Assembly (NCBI GenBank): GCA_031284345.1
Contig: JAITAC010000005.1
Location: forward strand, 1-6,776
DNA length: 6,776 nucleotides
Reading direction: 5' to 3'
DNA from: Holosporaceae bacterium
GTDB taxonomy: Bacteria; Pseudomonadota; Alphaproteobacteria; UBA3830
Below are positions 1-6,551 of this stretch, piece by piece. Under the pieces are notes generated by a model. That model did no database searches. It saw only the letters and a list, made by a program, of their open reading frames with translations, and was not told the origin of the DNA. Position numbers and translations under genes: made by a program. Position 1 is the first letter of the stretch; every line of letters starts with the position of its first letter.

Positions 1-90
1 CATCAGCTATTAGCCATTGTCCGTCTGGCAGCGCTTGGTACAGAGCGCCTTCCGAAAACAGTTTAGCTAATCCAAAATGGGATCTGGTAT
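1..90 (-). repeat. Dispersed repeat, copy A (left edge, probably truncated by the window)
   Basis: Read on the minus strand from 89 down to about 13, this stretch aligns with 6291-6368 (roughly 70% identity, one 1-base gap), and its first part aligns with 1332-1395. Shared blocks are TACCAG, TCCCATTTTG, CTGTACCA, GCGCTGCC/TCGCTGCC and GACAATGGC. One minus-strand frame stays open from 145 to the edge (48 codons) and contains TRSHFGLAKLF and GALYQALPDGQWLIAD, which match the peptides readable from the other two copies. No ATG, GTG or TTG occurs in that frame before the repeat and a TAA precedes it at 146-148, so this is probably the interior of a broken gene or a repeat that happens to be readable. 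I do not recognise the protein family. The similarity is seen directly; the coding ancestry is inferred. Confidence 0.6.
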
Positions 91-283
91 AAATATTAAT
101 CTTCCGATAATGTCTGTCGCGATTTTGCCAGCTGAAGCAGCGAGTTTATTCTAAACTGAGGAGCCAGCACACCAGAATCGGACAGACTTTAGCAGAAGGT
201 TAATACCATAAAACATAAAATATAGATCTCCGAATCAAAATATATCAGAATTTGCTGCGTGGTCAGGCGTTCCTGAACAATAC

Positions 284-1174
284 CTATAAAAATTTTCTCG
301 AAAGTACCAAAACGGCACTTTCCAGCTGCAAAATTTCTTCGATGGTGATGGGAAATATATCGTTTTTTCCGTCGGATTTGTAAAAACGGAATCCTAAATC
401 GTGCAACTCTCTTAATTCCTTTTCCACGTCTACGTTTTTGGATGATGCTCGCTTGTAAAATACAAAAACCACAATAATATTTTTGTGCTCCATGATACGA
501 GATGCGCCGTCCATAATAAAAAATTCTTGTCCGGGGACATCTAACACCAGTAAATTTATCGGTTTCAACTCTGTTTTTACCTCTTGATCTACGGTACTGC
601 ACTCTACATTTGTGGTGCGCGGCTTGGTATATGAGCCGTCCGGCATTTGGATAATCGAAAAATAATCGTCGATGTTGCAGTTACCACTGACGTTCGAAAC
701 CGCTATATTTTTTAAAATAGTGTTGGATTCTAGATCGTTTATCACAATATTTTTTTTTAAATAGGAAAATAAAGAAACGTTTGGTTCGAGGCAGTATAAT
801 TTTCCATTATCGCCTATTTTCTTGCCTAAAAAAACCGAATTATAGCCGTAACACGATCCCACCTCAATTACAACGTCATTTTTTTTGCATAAATCGATGA
901 TCGTTTCGGAAAATATTGATTTGACCGCGCCAAAAAATCTTAACTGCCGTCCCACTTGCGGATCATCTTTTTTTATCATGAACGGATATTTTCCATTTAT
1001 GGTTGTGATAATAATGTTATTGCCGAGAGATACTTCTCCCCGAATGATGGGAATAATATTTACAAGATTGGCGGCTTTTTCCGAAAATAAAATTCCTATG
1101 AACAGCAGACATGAAATGGCTATTGCAATGGAAATCAGTTTGTTTTTGGTTAGAAAGAGACCTTCTTTTTTCAC
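284..1174 (-). CDS. FkbM-family SAM-dependent methyltransferase with N-terminal membrane anchor
   Basis: The protein has 296 residues. A hydrophobic segment at about residues 13-30 (LISIAIAISCLLFIGILF) follows a lysine-rich tip and should anchor it in the inner membrane or act as an uncleaved signal. The catalytic fold starts near residue 100: motif I is VVIEVGSCYGYNS (101-113), the acidic end of strand 2 is LYCLEPN (E130), and the FkbM signature at 208-226 reads LLVLDVPGQEFFIMDGA, where many members have a DVEG-like stretch. FkbM enzymes usually O-methylate sugars or polyketides; the substrate here cannot be told and no glycan or polyketide genes lie nearby. The GTG start is chosen because AGGAGG lies 4 bases upstream (complement of 1179-1184) and the next in-frame Met is well past the anchor. 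The gene stands alone, with repeat relics on both sides. Confidence 0.85.
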   Translation of the reverse strand: MKKEGLFLTKNKLISIAIAISCLLFIGILFSEKAANLVNIIPIIRGEVSLGNNIIITTINGKYPFMIKKDDPQVGRQLRFFGAVKSIFSETIIDLCKKNDVVIEVGSCYGYNSVFLGKKIGDNGKLYCLEPNVSLFSYLKKNIVINDLESNTILKNIAVSNVSGNCNIDDYFSIIQMPDGSYTKPRTTNVECSTVDQEVKTELKPINLLVLDVPGQEFFIMDGASRIMEHKNIIVVFVFYKRASSKNVDVEKELRELHDLGFRFYKSDGKNDIFPITIEEILQLESAVLVLSRKFL

Positions 1175-1178
1175 GGTA

Positions 1179-1184
1179 CCTCCT
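1179..1184 (-). promoter_or_regulatory. Ribosome binding site of the FkbM-like gene
   Basis: The complement reads AGGAGG, a full Shine-Dalgarno match, four bases before a GTG codon. It decides the start of the methyltransferase gene and makes GTG 1172-1174 convincing. It is the strongest Shine-Dalgarno match preceding any gene in the window. Confidence 0.8.
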
Positions 1185-1302
1185 AGAATAATAATATCGC
1201 TAATTTGTTACATTTTTGTAAATTTTTGAAAAAATATAAACGCGGAATTTTTGTATACTCATGCGGCATTAGAATTGATACAGTGAGAGTCAAAAGAAAA
1301 GA

Positions 1303-1416
1303 ATGCTACGATGGCATCCAAATACGTATCATACCAGATCCAATTTTGAATTATCCAAACAACTTGCGGAATGCGTACTGTACCAGTCGCTTCCCAAGAA
1401 TCAGGACGCTCCGTAA
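1303..1416 (+). pseudogene. 37-codon reading frame overlapping repeat copy B (gene remnant)
   Basis: ATG at 1303 opens a 37-codon frame ending at TAA 1414-1416. Its middle reads TRSNFELSKQLAE followed by VLYQSLP, which matches peptides readable from the repeat copies at the left edge and at 6291. After the repeat ends near 1395, the last residues (KNQDAP) have no counterpart in the other copies, so the homologous reading is cut short. There is no good Shine-Dalgarno sequence, only an A/G run just before the ATG. It may be a decayed fragment of a multicopy gene, a short expressed peptide, or a repeat with an accidental frame. The family is not recognised. Confidence 0.3.
1331..1395 (+). repeat. 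Dispersed repeat, copy B
   Basis: From 1332 to 1395 this sequence matches 6291-6355 with six mismatches and one single-base gap (about 89% identity). It also matches the left-edge copy on the opposite strand more weakly. The gap matters: copy B lacks one base in the TATCC/AAACAAC stretch relative to 6291-6355, which destroys the hairpin seen there but keeps the TRSNFELSKQLAE frame continuous. It lies between the convergent-side end of the glucosaminidase gene and the start of the methyltransferase gene. Sequence beyond 1395 is not shared. Confidence 0.75.
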
Positions 1417-1443
1417 TCCACATAGGGTGGTAAGTTCTAGAGG

Positions 1444-2253
1444 CTAGACGTCCACATATGCTTTATCCAGGAACCTAAGATTATAATCCTTCATAAGCTG
1501 CAGCAAACGGTTTTTGTAGATCTTTTTTTCGCAATATTTTCCAATTGTTTCCACGAGTTTTGTGCCGTCTATTATCTGTGAATGATTGAGCATTTTATTG
1601 CGACTCTCTCGAAACTCTTTGTAATGCGCATGCACATTCAGCGTTTTGGTGTAGGCTATGGCAGATTCGAATAGCGTGTCAAACGAAAGTAATCTGGTTT
1701 TATCGAGCATCATGCCGAAAAAAGCATTATTTTGGTGCATAATAGGACTGCTGCCAAATCCGCTTTCCAGCGAAGCCTGAGCTATTCCCAATGATATCGA
1801 AACTGGAGCCACTTTTTTCAGCAGCGCATTTATGTCCTGCGATTGATAAAATGAGCATATCATGGAAAACATTTCTTTTTCCTGCTCTGTTAGCTTAATT
1901 TTTTTATTATTTTTTTGGCACACTGAGAGTATACATGCTCTGTGTTCCAGAATTATTCTATTTACATATCCCAGTACTGCAGCCATTGCTTTTATGAACA
2001 TTTCGCGATCTGTTTTGGAAGTTGAATCGGTGCGTTTTATCGAGCACAGGGCGATTCCTGGAACTTTTTTGTCTTTTTCGAGGTTTATTTTTTGGAGAAT
2101 AGCATGATAAATGGCGTCATGTTTTTTGTTTAGTATTTGACATTTAAACAATTTATTTCTAATGGTTTTTGGATTGTTTTGTATATCGCCGAAGCTAGGA
2201 TAACATGAAGTAGCGCTAAACGTCGCAACCAATAATAAAATTATTTTTTTCAT
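1444..2253 (-). CDS. Bax-type peptidoglycan glucosaminidase, exported
   Basis: With the ATG at 2251-2253 the protein has 269 residues, close to E. coli Bax (about 274). MKK plus a hydrophobic stretch (residues 4-13) ending in SATSC form an export signal. Cys17 could be a lipidation site, but Ala at -3 is not the usual lipobox Leu, so lipoprotein status is uncertain. The glucosaminidase (PF01832-like) core contains SLGIAQASLESGFGSS, whose Glu163 is the expected catalytic acid, then NNAFFGM (175-181). The C-terminal half has the Bax-like AYTKTLNVHAHYKEFRESR (200-218). The family hydrolyses the N-acetylglucosamine side of the glycan strand, so this is likely a wall-remodelling enzyme in the periplasm. 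The ATG is preferred over an in-frame TTG at 2260-2262, because AGAGGA (complement of 2263-2268) sits 9 bases before the ATG but only 0 before the TTG. It probably shares a transcript with the upstream NifU-like gene. Confidence 0.83.
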   Translation of the reverse strand: MKKIILLLVATFSATSCYPSFGDIQNNPKTIRNKLFKCQILNKKHDAIYHAILQKINLEKDKKVPGIALCSIKRTDSTSKTDREMFIKAMAAVLGYVNRIILEHRACILSVCQKNNKKIKLTEQEKEMFSMICSFYQSQDINALLKKVAPVSISLGIAQASLESGFGSSPIMHQNNAFFGMMLDKTRLLSFDTLFESAIAYTKTLNVHAHYKEFRESRNKMLNHSQIIDGTKLVETIGKYCEKKIYKNRLLQLMKDYNLRFLDKAYVDV

Positions 2254-2277
2254 TATCGCCAATCCTCTTAATATATG

Positions 2278-2523
2278 TCAAACTGCTATTACGGCTAAAT
2301 CAGTTGAAACCATGCACTGCAGGGTTTTCTCGACACTATACTTCAGTGTTTCGGATGCCATCGGACAGCAGGAACAGGCGCCACATAATTTTACATATAA
2401 CGTATTTCCTTCCAAAGATACCACGGATATATCTCCTCCATCTACGTTAAGTGAAGGTCTTATGGATATTTCTATGACCTTTAGTATTTTCTCCAGTAGT
2501 TTTATATCATAAGATGATTTCAT
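2278..2523 (-). CDS. NifU-like (Nfu) C-terminal-domain Fe-S cluster protein, single domain
   Basis: This 81-residue protein consists only of the NifU C-terminal domain. The family signature IRPSLNVDGGDI (residues 21-32) is followed by LYVKLCGACSCCPMASETL (42-60), which holds the CxxC iron-sulfur motif as Cys50 and Cys53, with extra cysteines at 47 and 52. Nfu proteins assemble or carry [4Fe-4S] clusters to target enzymes in the cytoplasm. Most alphaproteobacterial Nfu proteins are about 185 residues with an extra N-terminal Nfu domain; that part is absent and no upstream in-frame extension is visible, so this is a minimal form. The start has AGGAA (complement of 2531-2535) 7 bases upstream. 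The glucosaminidase gene begins 24 bases downstream on the same strand, so the two are likely co-transcribed without an evident functional link. Confidence 0.87.
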   Translation of the reverse strand: MKSSYDIKLLEKILKVIEISIRPSLNVDGGDISVVSLEGNTLYVKLCGACSCCPMASETLKYSVEKTLQCMVSTDLAVIAV

Positions 2524-2547
2524 AAAATAATTCCTAATTTTAGTGAC

Positions 2548-2553
2548 TTTATA
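2548..2553 (-). promoter_or_regulatory. Possible -10 box for the NifU-like/glucosaminidase pair
   Basis: The complement reads TATAAA, about 25 bases before the NifU-like start codon, with a T-rich GTTTTC about 16 bases further upstream as a poor -35. The spacing to the AGGAA site would leave a short leader. In such A/T-rich DNA this is weak evidence. Confidence 0.25.
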
Positions 2554-2610
2554 AAAATAATCGCCATGGAAAACAGACTATACTAACCATGTGCGGCATA
2601 ATTGTAAATC

Positions 2611-2712
2611 CTAAAAGTGCTCATGCCACCTGACTGATTCTGTCCATTCCTGATTTTGAGGTATGTTTTTATTTTTTTTATTAGGTTTTATGGCCCGCAG
2701 GTCCTTTTTCAC
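2611..2712 (-). CDS. Possible 33-residue small protein, unidentified
   Basis: A GTG at 2710-2712 (complement) opens a 33-codon frame ending in TAG at 2611-2613. The product would be lysine- and asparagine-rich at first (KKDLRAIKPNKKNKN) and end in EWTESVRWHEHF, a composition that looks more protein-like than the neighbouring frames. It lies on the same strand as the NifU-like gene, 87 bases upstream of it. Against it: there is no Shine-Dalgarno sequence, the start is GTG, and an ATG in another frame 10 bases upstream gives a 13-residue peptide ending at TAA TAA. It may be a tiny real gene, the tail of a decayed one, or chance. I do not recognise a family. Confidence 0.25.
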   Translation of the reverse strand: MKKDLRAIKPNKKNKNIPQNQEWTESVRWHEHF

Positions 2713-3010
2713 CGTCAGCCATATTTAGCGGAAAATAGTAAGAATTCCGTTAACGGCGAAAAATTTTTATAAATTAATGAATTTTTAAGACAATTTTATA
2801 CCGTGATATGCGTGAGAATTTGTATCGCGCGCCATATGGAGAAGAGAAGTTTAAACCTAATAAATATAGAGAATAAATCTCAGAGCCAAAGCTTGCAGGA
2901 ATTCATAGGGTAGTGAGATAGCTATACAATTCATTTTTAAAACAAAAAATTATTGTGTAAAATATCAAAATTATATTCCGTAATGCCAGATGATATGTTA
3001 AAGTAATTCA

Positions 3011-3016
3011 TATAAT
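3011..3016 (+). promoter_or_regulatory. Likely -10 box of the tRNA-Thr / thrS unit
   Basis: A consensus TATAAT ends 16 bases before the first base of the tRNA, which would place transcription start near 3023 and leave a 5' leader of about 10 bases for RNase P to remove. No convincing -35 hexamer is found 16-18 bases upstream (that position reads about AGATGA), so the assignment rests on the -10 match and its position. Confidence 0.45.
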
Positions 3017-3032
3017 TATTTTATGGCGTCTT

Positions 3033-3107
<75 letters not shown>

Positions 3108-3137
3108 TTTTTCTAGCCAATTATAAAAGGCAGTGTT

Positions 3138-4994
3138 ATGAAAGATAAAATCTCTGGTTTTGAGTACATAAAAAAAAATGATGTCAAAAAAGTTCTGGCC
3201 ATTGTGGTGGACGGAACTACAGTGGATTTGTCAACTGCATTTGATGAAAATGCTTCGGTTGAAGTCATAACCAAGGATCATCCGCTGGCGCTGGCAATCA
3301 TGCGTCACACGACGGCGCATGTTATGGCTCAGGCATTGCAGGAACTGTATCCGCATATAAAAATTGCCATTGGTCCAACCATCGAAAACGGATTTTACTA
3401 TGACGTTCTGTGCGATCGCCAAATTATTCCGGACGATTTCGCCGCCATAGAAAAAAAAATGCACGACATCATAAAGGCCAATTATAAAATTACCCGGGAG
3501 GTTATATCCAAGGCCGACGCGCTGGAAATATTTTCCGCAGAACCGTTCAAACGAGAGCTCATCAATGATCTGGATGTATCCGAGGTCAGCATATATCGCC
3601 ACGAGGATAAGTTTGTCGATTTGTGTCGCGGTCCGCATTTGCCTAAAACCGGCATGGTGTCATCTCATTTTAAAATTATGAAATTGGCCGGAGCCTATTG
3701 GCGCGGAGATTCCAAACGAGAAATGCTGCAGCGCATATACGCCACGTCATGGTTCTCCCGTGAAGATTTAGATACGTATCTCTATAATCTTGCCGAAGCC
3801 GAGAAACGAGATCATCGAAAAATCGCCCGAGACATGGATTTATTCCACATGCAGGAGGAAGCAGCAGGCTCGGTGTTTTGGCATCCCAACGGCTGGACCC
3901 TCTATAATATACTGCGGGACTATGTAAAAAAATGCATTCAGCAAGACGGATATCTGGAAGTTTGTACTCCACAGATGATCGATAGGTCATTATGGGAAGC
4001 TTCCGGTCATTGGGAAAAATATCGGGAGCATATGTTTATTGCGGAATCGGAAGGCAGAGTCCTGGCCATAAAGCCAATGAATTGTCCCGGAGCCATCCAA
4101 ATTTTCAAACAGGGAATAAAAAGCTACCGAGATCTGCCGCTGCGTCTCGCGGAATTCGGCTGCTGTCATCGGAACGAACCCTCCGGCTCGCTCTACGGCG
4201 TCATGCGTGTCCGCGGATTCACCCAAGACGACGCGCATATTTTCTGCACGCCAGAGCAAATCATTTCCGAAACTAAAAAATTCTGCCGACTACTGACAAA
4301 AATCTACAACGATATGGGATTTAGCTCCTTCAGCGTGAAATTCTCCGATCGGCCCGAAGCAAGAACCGGATCCGACGAAATCTGGGATCTCGCCGAGAAC
4401 CTGCTGAAAAAAGCCACCATTGAATCCGGACTCGAGTTCGTCACCAATAAAGGAGAAGGTGCATTCTACGGTCCAAAATTGGAGTTTGTGCTGAAAGATA
4501 AACTAGGACGCGATTGGCAATGCGGCACATTGCAGGTGGATTTCCAAATGCCAGAACGATTGGGCGCCGTATACACCGGCGAAGATGGAGAAAAACATCA
4601 TCCTATCATGCTGCATCGAGCCGTTCTGGGATCTCTGGAGAGATTCATCGGCATACTTTTGGAAAATTACGCGGGGAAATTACCTCTGTGGCTGAGTCCG
4701 GTGCAAATGGTCGTGGCCACCATCACAAATGACTCGGATTCCTACGCTAAAAAGTTTTTTACCGCTCTGGAGCAAAATAATATTAGAGCAAAACTCGATT
4801 TAAGATCCGAAAAAATTTCCTATAAAATAAGAGAACATTCGGTTGCTAAAGTGCAACTAATGGCAGTGTTGGGAGCAAATGAATCTGCCTCTAATGCCAT
4901 AACTATTAGAAAAATCGACGGTGCTCAGGAAACTTTGTCGTGGGAAGAAGCGCTAGATATAATAAAAAAATCATGCTCAGTTCCCTCTACCTAA
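3138..4994 (+). CDS. thrS: Threonyl-tRNA synthetase
   Basis: This 618-residue class II enzyme activates threonine and charges tRNA-Thr in the cytoplasm. Domains in order are a short TGS-like segment (about 1-46), the editing domain (about 50-205), the catalytic core (about 225-515) and the anticodon-binding domain (about 520-610). Editing-site residues are present: H57 and H61 (HTTAH), C163 and H167 (DLCRGPH). The zinc ligands are C316 (MNCPG), H367 (DDAHIF) and H493 (MLHRAVLGSLERF). Motif 2 is HRNEPSGSLYG (344-354). The equivalent E. coli positions are 16-19 higher, and the lag is already 16 at H57, so the deficit is in the TGS domain, which lacks its first strands. The ATG has AAAGG 7 bases upstream and an in-frame TAG at 3114-3116 excludes a longer start. 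The gene follows tRNA-Thr by 30 bases and precedes the kinase gene by 15 bases. Confidence 0.97.
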   Translation: MKDKISGFEYIKKNDVKKVLAIVVDGTTVDLSTAFDENASVEVITKDHPLALAIMRHTTAHVMAQALQELYPHIKIAIGPTIENGFYYDVLCDRQIIPDDFAAIEKKMHDIIKANYKITREVISKADALEIFSAEPFKRELINDLDVSEVSIYRHEDKFVDLCRGPHLPKTGMVSSHFKIMKLAGAYWRGDSKREMLQRIYATSWFSREDLDTYLYNLAEAEKRDHRKIARDMDLFHMQEEAAGSVFWHPNGWTLYNILRDYVKKCIQQDGYLEVCTPQMIDRSLWEASGHWEKYREHMFIAESEGRVLAIKPMNCPGAIQIFKQGIKSYRDLPLRLAEFGCCHRNEPSGSLYGVMRVRGFTQDDAHIFCTPEQIISETKKFCRLLTKIYNDMGFSSFSVKFSDRPEARTGSDEIWDLAENLLKKATIESGLEFVTNKGEGAFYGPKLEFVLKDKLGRDWQCGTLQVDFQMPERLGAVYTGEDGEKHHPIMLHRAVLGSLERFIGILLENYAGKLPLWLSPVQMVVATITNDSDSYAKKFFTALEQNNIRAKLDLRSEKISYKIREHSVAKVQLMAVLGANESASNAITIRKIDGAQETLSWEEALDIIKKSCSVPST

Positions 4995-5009
4995 GCAGTA
5001 ATTTATGTT

Positions 5010-6290
5010 ATGACATTTTTAAAAGACCAGATTAAAGATTCTTTCATTTCAGTAAAAAGAATGCTGCTGAAAATAGTAAATGCAGCTGAAATGCAGGTGG
5101 AAAAATACGGAGCTCGCTATGTGTCCTTCGGCTCATTTTCTCTCATAAATTACGTTTTCCCTATTTATATGTGGTCAGACGACAATTGCCTGAATACGTC
5201 GGTGTTGTTGATAAGAGCACTGGCCGGTCTACTAAATTTTTTTCTGCTCATGCATGAATCCTGGAGCAAACCATTAAAAAGATATCTACCACTTTATTGG
5301 TACTTTACGGTTATGTTTTCGCAGTCGTTTTTTGCATCGTATATGCTATGTCTCGAAGGATTGACCGTTTTTTGGATCATAAATATATCATTAGCCATGA
5401 TTTTATCTCTTATTGTGCTGGATTTCTACAGTTTCATGATTGTATTTCCTCTGGGGATCGTGCTGGCATATATTGTTTTATTTATCAATGATACCAAAAT
5501 TAATCTGATTTTTTCCAAGGATATTCCATTCCAAGTTGTATATCTTATAGTGCTTTCCGGCATAATTTCCATCGTTTTTTCCAGAAATAAAGAAAAAATC
5601 GAACAGGAAAAAATGAACGCACTGCAGGTACTGGGCGCGACATTGGCTCACGAAATGAGAACTCCTCTCTCGACGGTCAGCATGATTTGCAAAATTATGA
5701 ACCGCAATTTGGCCGTAGCACCCGAAGATATACAACAATTATCATTAAATGTGAAAAAAATAGAAAACGAAGCAAAAGAAATGATGGTCACGGTAGATAT
5801 GATCTTAACAAAAATAAATCAATTGCATACCGCTGATAGTTTTGAAAAGTGTAGCATGAAAGAATGCATCAATACTATGTTGGAGAGGTATCCATTCTAT
5901 GATAATGAGCGCAATTTAGTCAAAATAAACTGTAGTCACGATTTTTTCTTTATGGGGCAAAAGACTGCGGTTGTTCACATACTTTTCAATCTTATGCAGA
6001 ACGCACTTTACCAAATTCATTCTGTTAATAGTGGATGGATTATGCTTTCCATCAAGAAAAAGCAAAAATACAATGTATTACAGTTTAAAGACACTGCTTT
6101 TGGCATAGATCCCGACATATACGATCGGCTGTTCGAACCCATGGTGACGAAAAAATCTGCCGGAACCGGACTCGGACTTCATTTTTGTAAAACTGCGATA
6201 GAGTCCATGGGCGGTGAGATTACCTGTGAATCGGAGTTCGGCAAATATACAGAGTTTTCACTTTCGTTTCCCAAGATAACGCAGATATAG
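5010..6290 (+). CDS. Six-TM sensor histidine kinase, CqsS/LqsS-like, without receiver domain
   Basis: The 426-residue protein has a cytoplasmic N-terminus (1-35), about six membrane segments (roughly 40-55, 63-82, 94-113, 117-137, 139-160, 173-191) with short loops, and a kinase core. The H box is LGATLAHEMRTPLSTV with His214 as the expected phosphorylation site. The ATPase domain has an N box (FNLMQNALYQI, N327/N331), a G1 box DTAFGID (361-367), an F box LFEPM (374-378) and a G2 box GTGLGL (385-390). It ends without a receiver domain, and no response regulator is nearby. Six helices without a periplasmic domain, joined directly to a HisKA/HATPase core, recall the CqsS/LqsS quorum-sensing kinases; this is inference, since no autoinducer synthase gene is in view. 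The start has no clear Shine-Dalgarno sequence; with only 15 bases after the thrS stop, translation may depend on coupling. ATG 5061 (Met18) is an alternative start. Confidence 0.85.
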   Translation: MTFLKDQIKDSFISVKRMLLKIVNAAEMQVEKYGARYVSFGSFSLINYVFPIYMWSDDNCLNTSVLLIRALAGLLNFFLLMHESWSKPLKRYLPLYWYFTVMFSQSFFASYMLCLEGLTVFWIINISLAMILSLIVLDFYSFMIVFPLGIVLAYIVLFINDTKINLIFSKDIPFQVVYLIVLSGIISIVFSRNKEKIEQEKMNALQVLGATLAHEMRTPLSTVSMICKIMNRNLAVAPEDIQQLSLNVKKIENEAKEMMVTVDMILTKINQLHTADSFEKCSMKECINTMLERYPFYDNERNLVKINCSHDFFFMGQKTAVVHILFNLMQNALYQIHSVNSGWIMLSIKKKQKYNVLQFKDTAFGIDPDIYDRLFEPMVTKKSAGTGLGLHFCKTAIESMGGEITCESEFGKYTEFSLSFPKITQI

Positions 6291-6368
6291 TACCAGGTCC
6301 CATTTTGAATTATCCGCAACAACTTGCGGAGTGCATACTGTACCAGTCGCTGCCCCGTCGACAATGGC
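6291..6368 (+). repeat. Dispersed repeat, copy C, with an internal hairpin
   Basis: This copy begins directly after the kinase stop codon. It matches 1332-1395 closely and the left-edge copy (minus strand) over its full length. It carries a perfect inverted repeat, CCGCAA (6314-6319), loop CAAC, TTGCGG (6324-6329); neither other copy keeps this stem. Relative to both other copies it has one extra base at the start of this stem, which breaks the shared reading frame (TRSHFELS before, QQLAECILYQSLPRRQW after). The downstream frame runs on to a TAG at 6409-6411. No T-run follows the hairpin, so it is not a standard terminator, although it could still affect the 3' end of the kinase transcript. 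Confidence 0.75.
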
Positions 6369-6551
6369 AAATCATGGCAAATCAGAGATGGGATTTCATA
6401 TATTTTCATTAGCTAAAATCATTTAAGATTATTAACGCGAACTATGGATTATTTAAGCCTTTGTTATTTGCGAGAAGATAGTTGAAATGGAAGGTTTTTT
6501 ATCAGTCAGCTGATATGCAATAATAGTTGAGAGAATATGTACGGTAATAGT

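Larger units (their letters stand above)
2524..3032 (+). other. Gene-poor stretch between divergent units
   Basis: About 500 bases without a confident gene, separating the minus-strand NifU-like gene from the plus-strand tRNA-Thr. It holds a weak minus-strand frame (2611-2712), a 10-base perfect palindrome CCGTTAACGG at 2747-2756 followed by an A5T5 run, and two overlapping short plus-strand frames at 2808-2876 (22 codons) and 2836-2913 (25 codons), neither with a ribosome binding site. The right end contains a TATAAT box. The texture fits decayed DNA between two promoters. No structured RNA or riboswitch could be recognised. Confidence 0.6.

Noticed and set aside
263..276. Inverted repeat TCAGG CGTT CCTGA just after the methyltransferase gene, as a terminator
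   Set aside because: The stem is only 5 bases and no T-run follows on the minus strand, so it does not meet the pattern of an intrinsic terminator.
1205..1447. 80-codon plus-strand frame across the gap upstream of the methyltransferase
   Set aside because: It lacks a ribosome binding site, crosses the repeat in a frame that is interrupted in copy A, and has no recognisable protein features.
2589..2633. Short plus-strand frame starting MCGIIVNPKS, like the N-terminus of glutamine amidotransferases
   Set aside because: It stops after 14 codons, nothing downstream continues the similarity, and it overlaps the better-looking minus-strand frame. The resemblance rests on about five residues.
2747..2766. 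Palindrome CCGTTAACGG followed by an A/T run, as an operator or terminator
   Set aside because: A single 10-base palindrome with no loop and no gene ending before it. It is noted within the gene-poor stretch but cannot be assigned a role.
2808..2913. Two overlapping plus-strand short frames (22 and 25 codons) upstream of the tRNA
   Set aside because: Both look moderately protein-like but overlap in different frames, have no ribosome binding site and match nothing I recognise.
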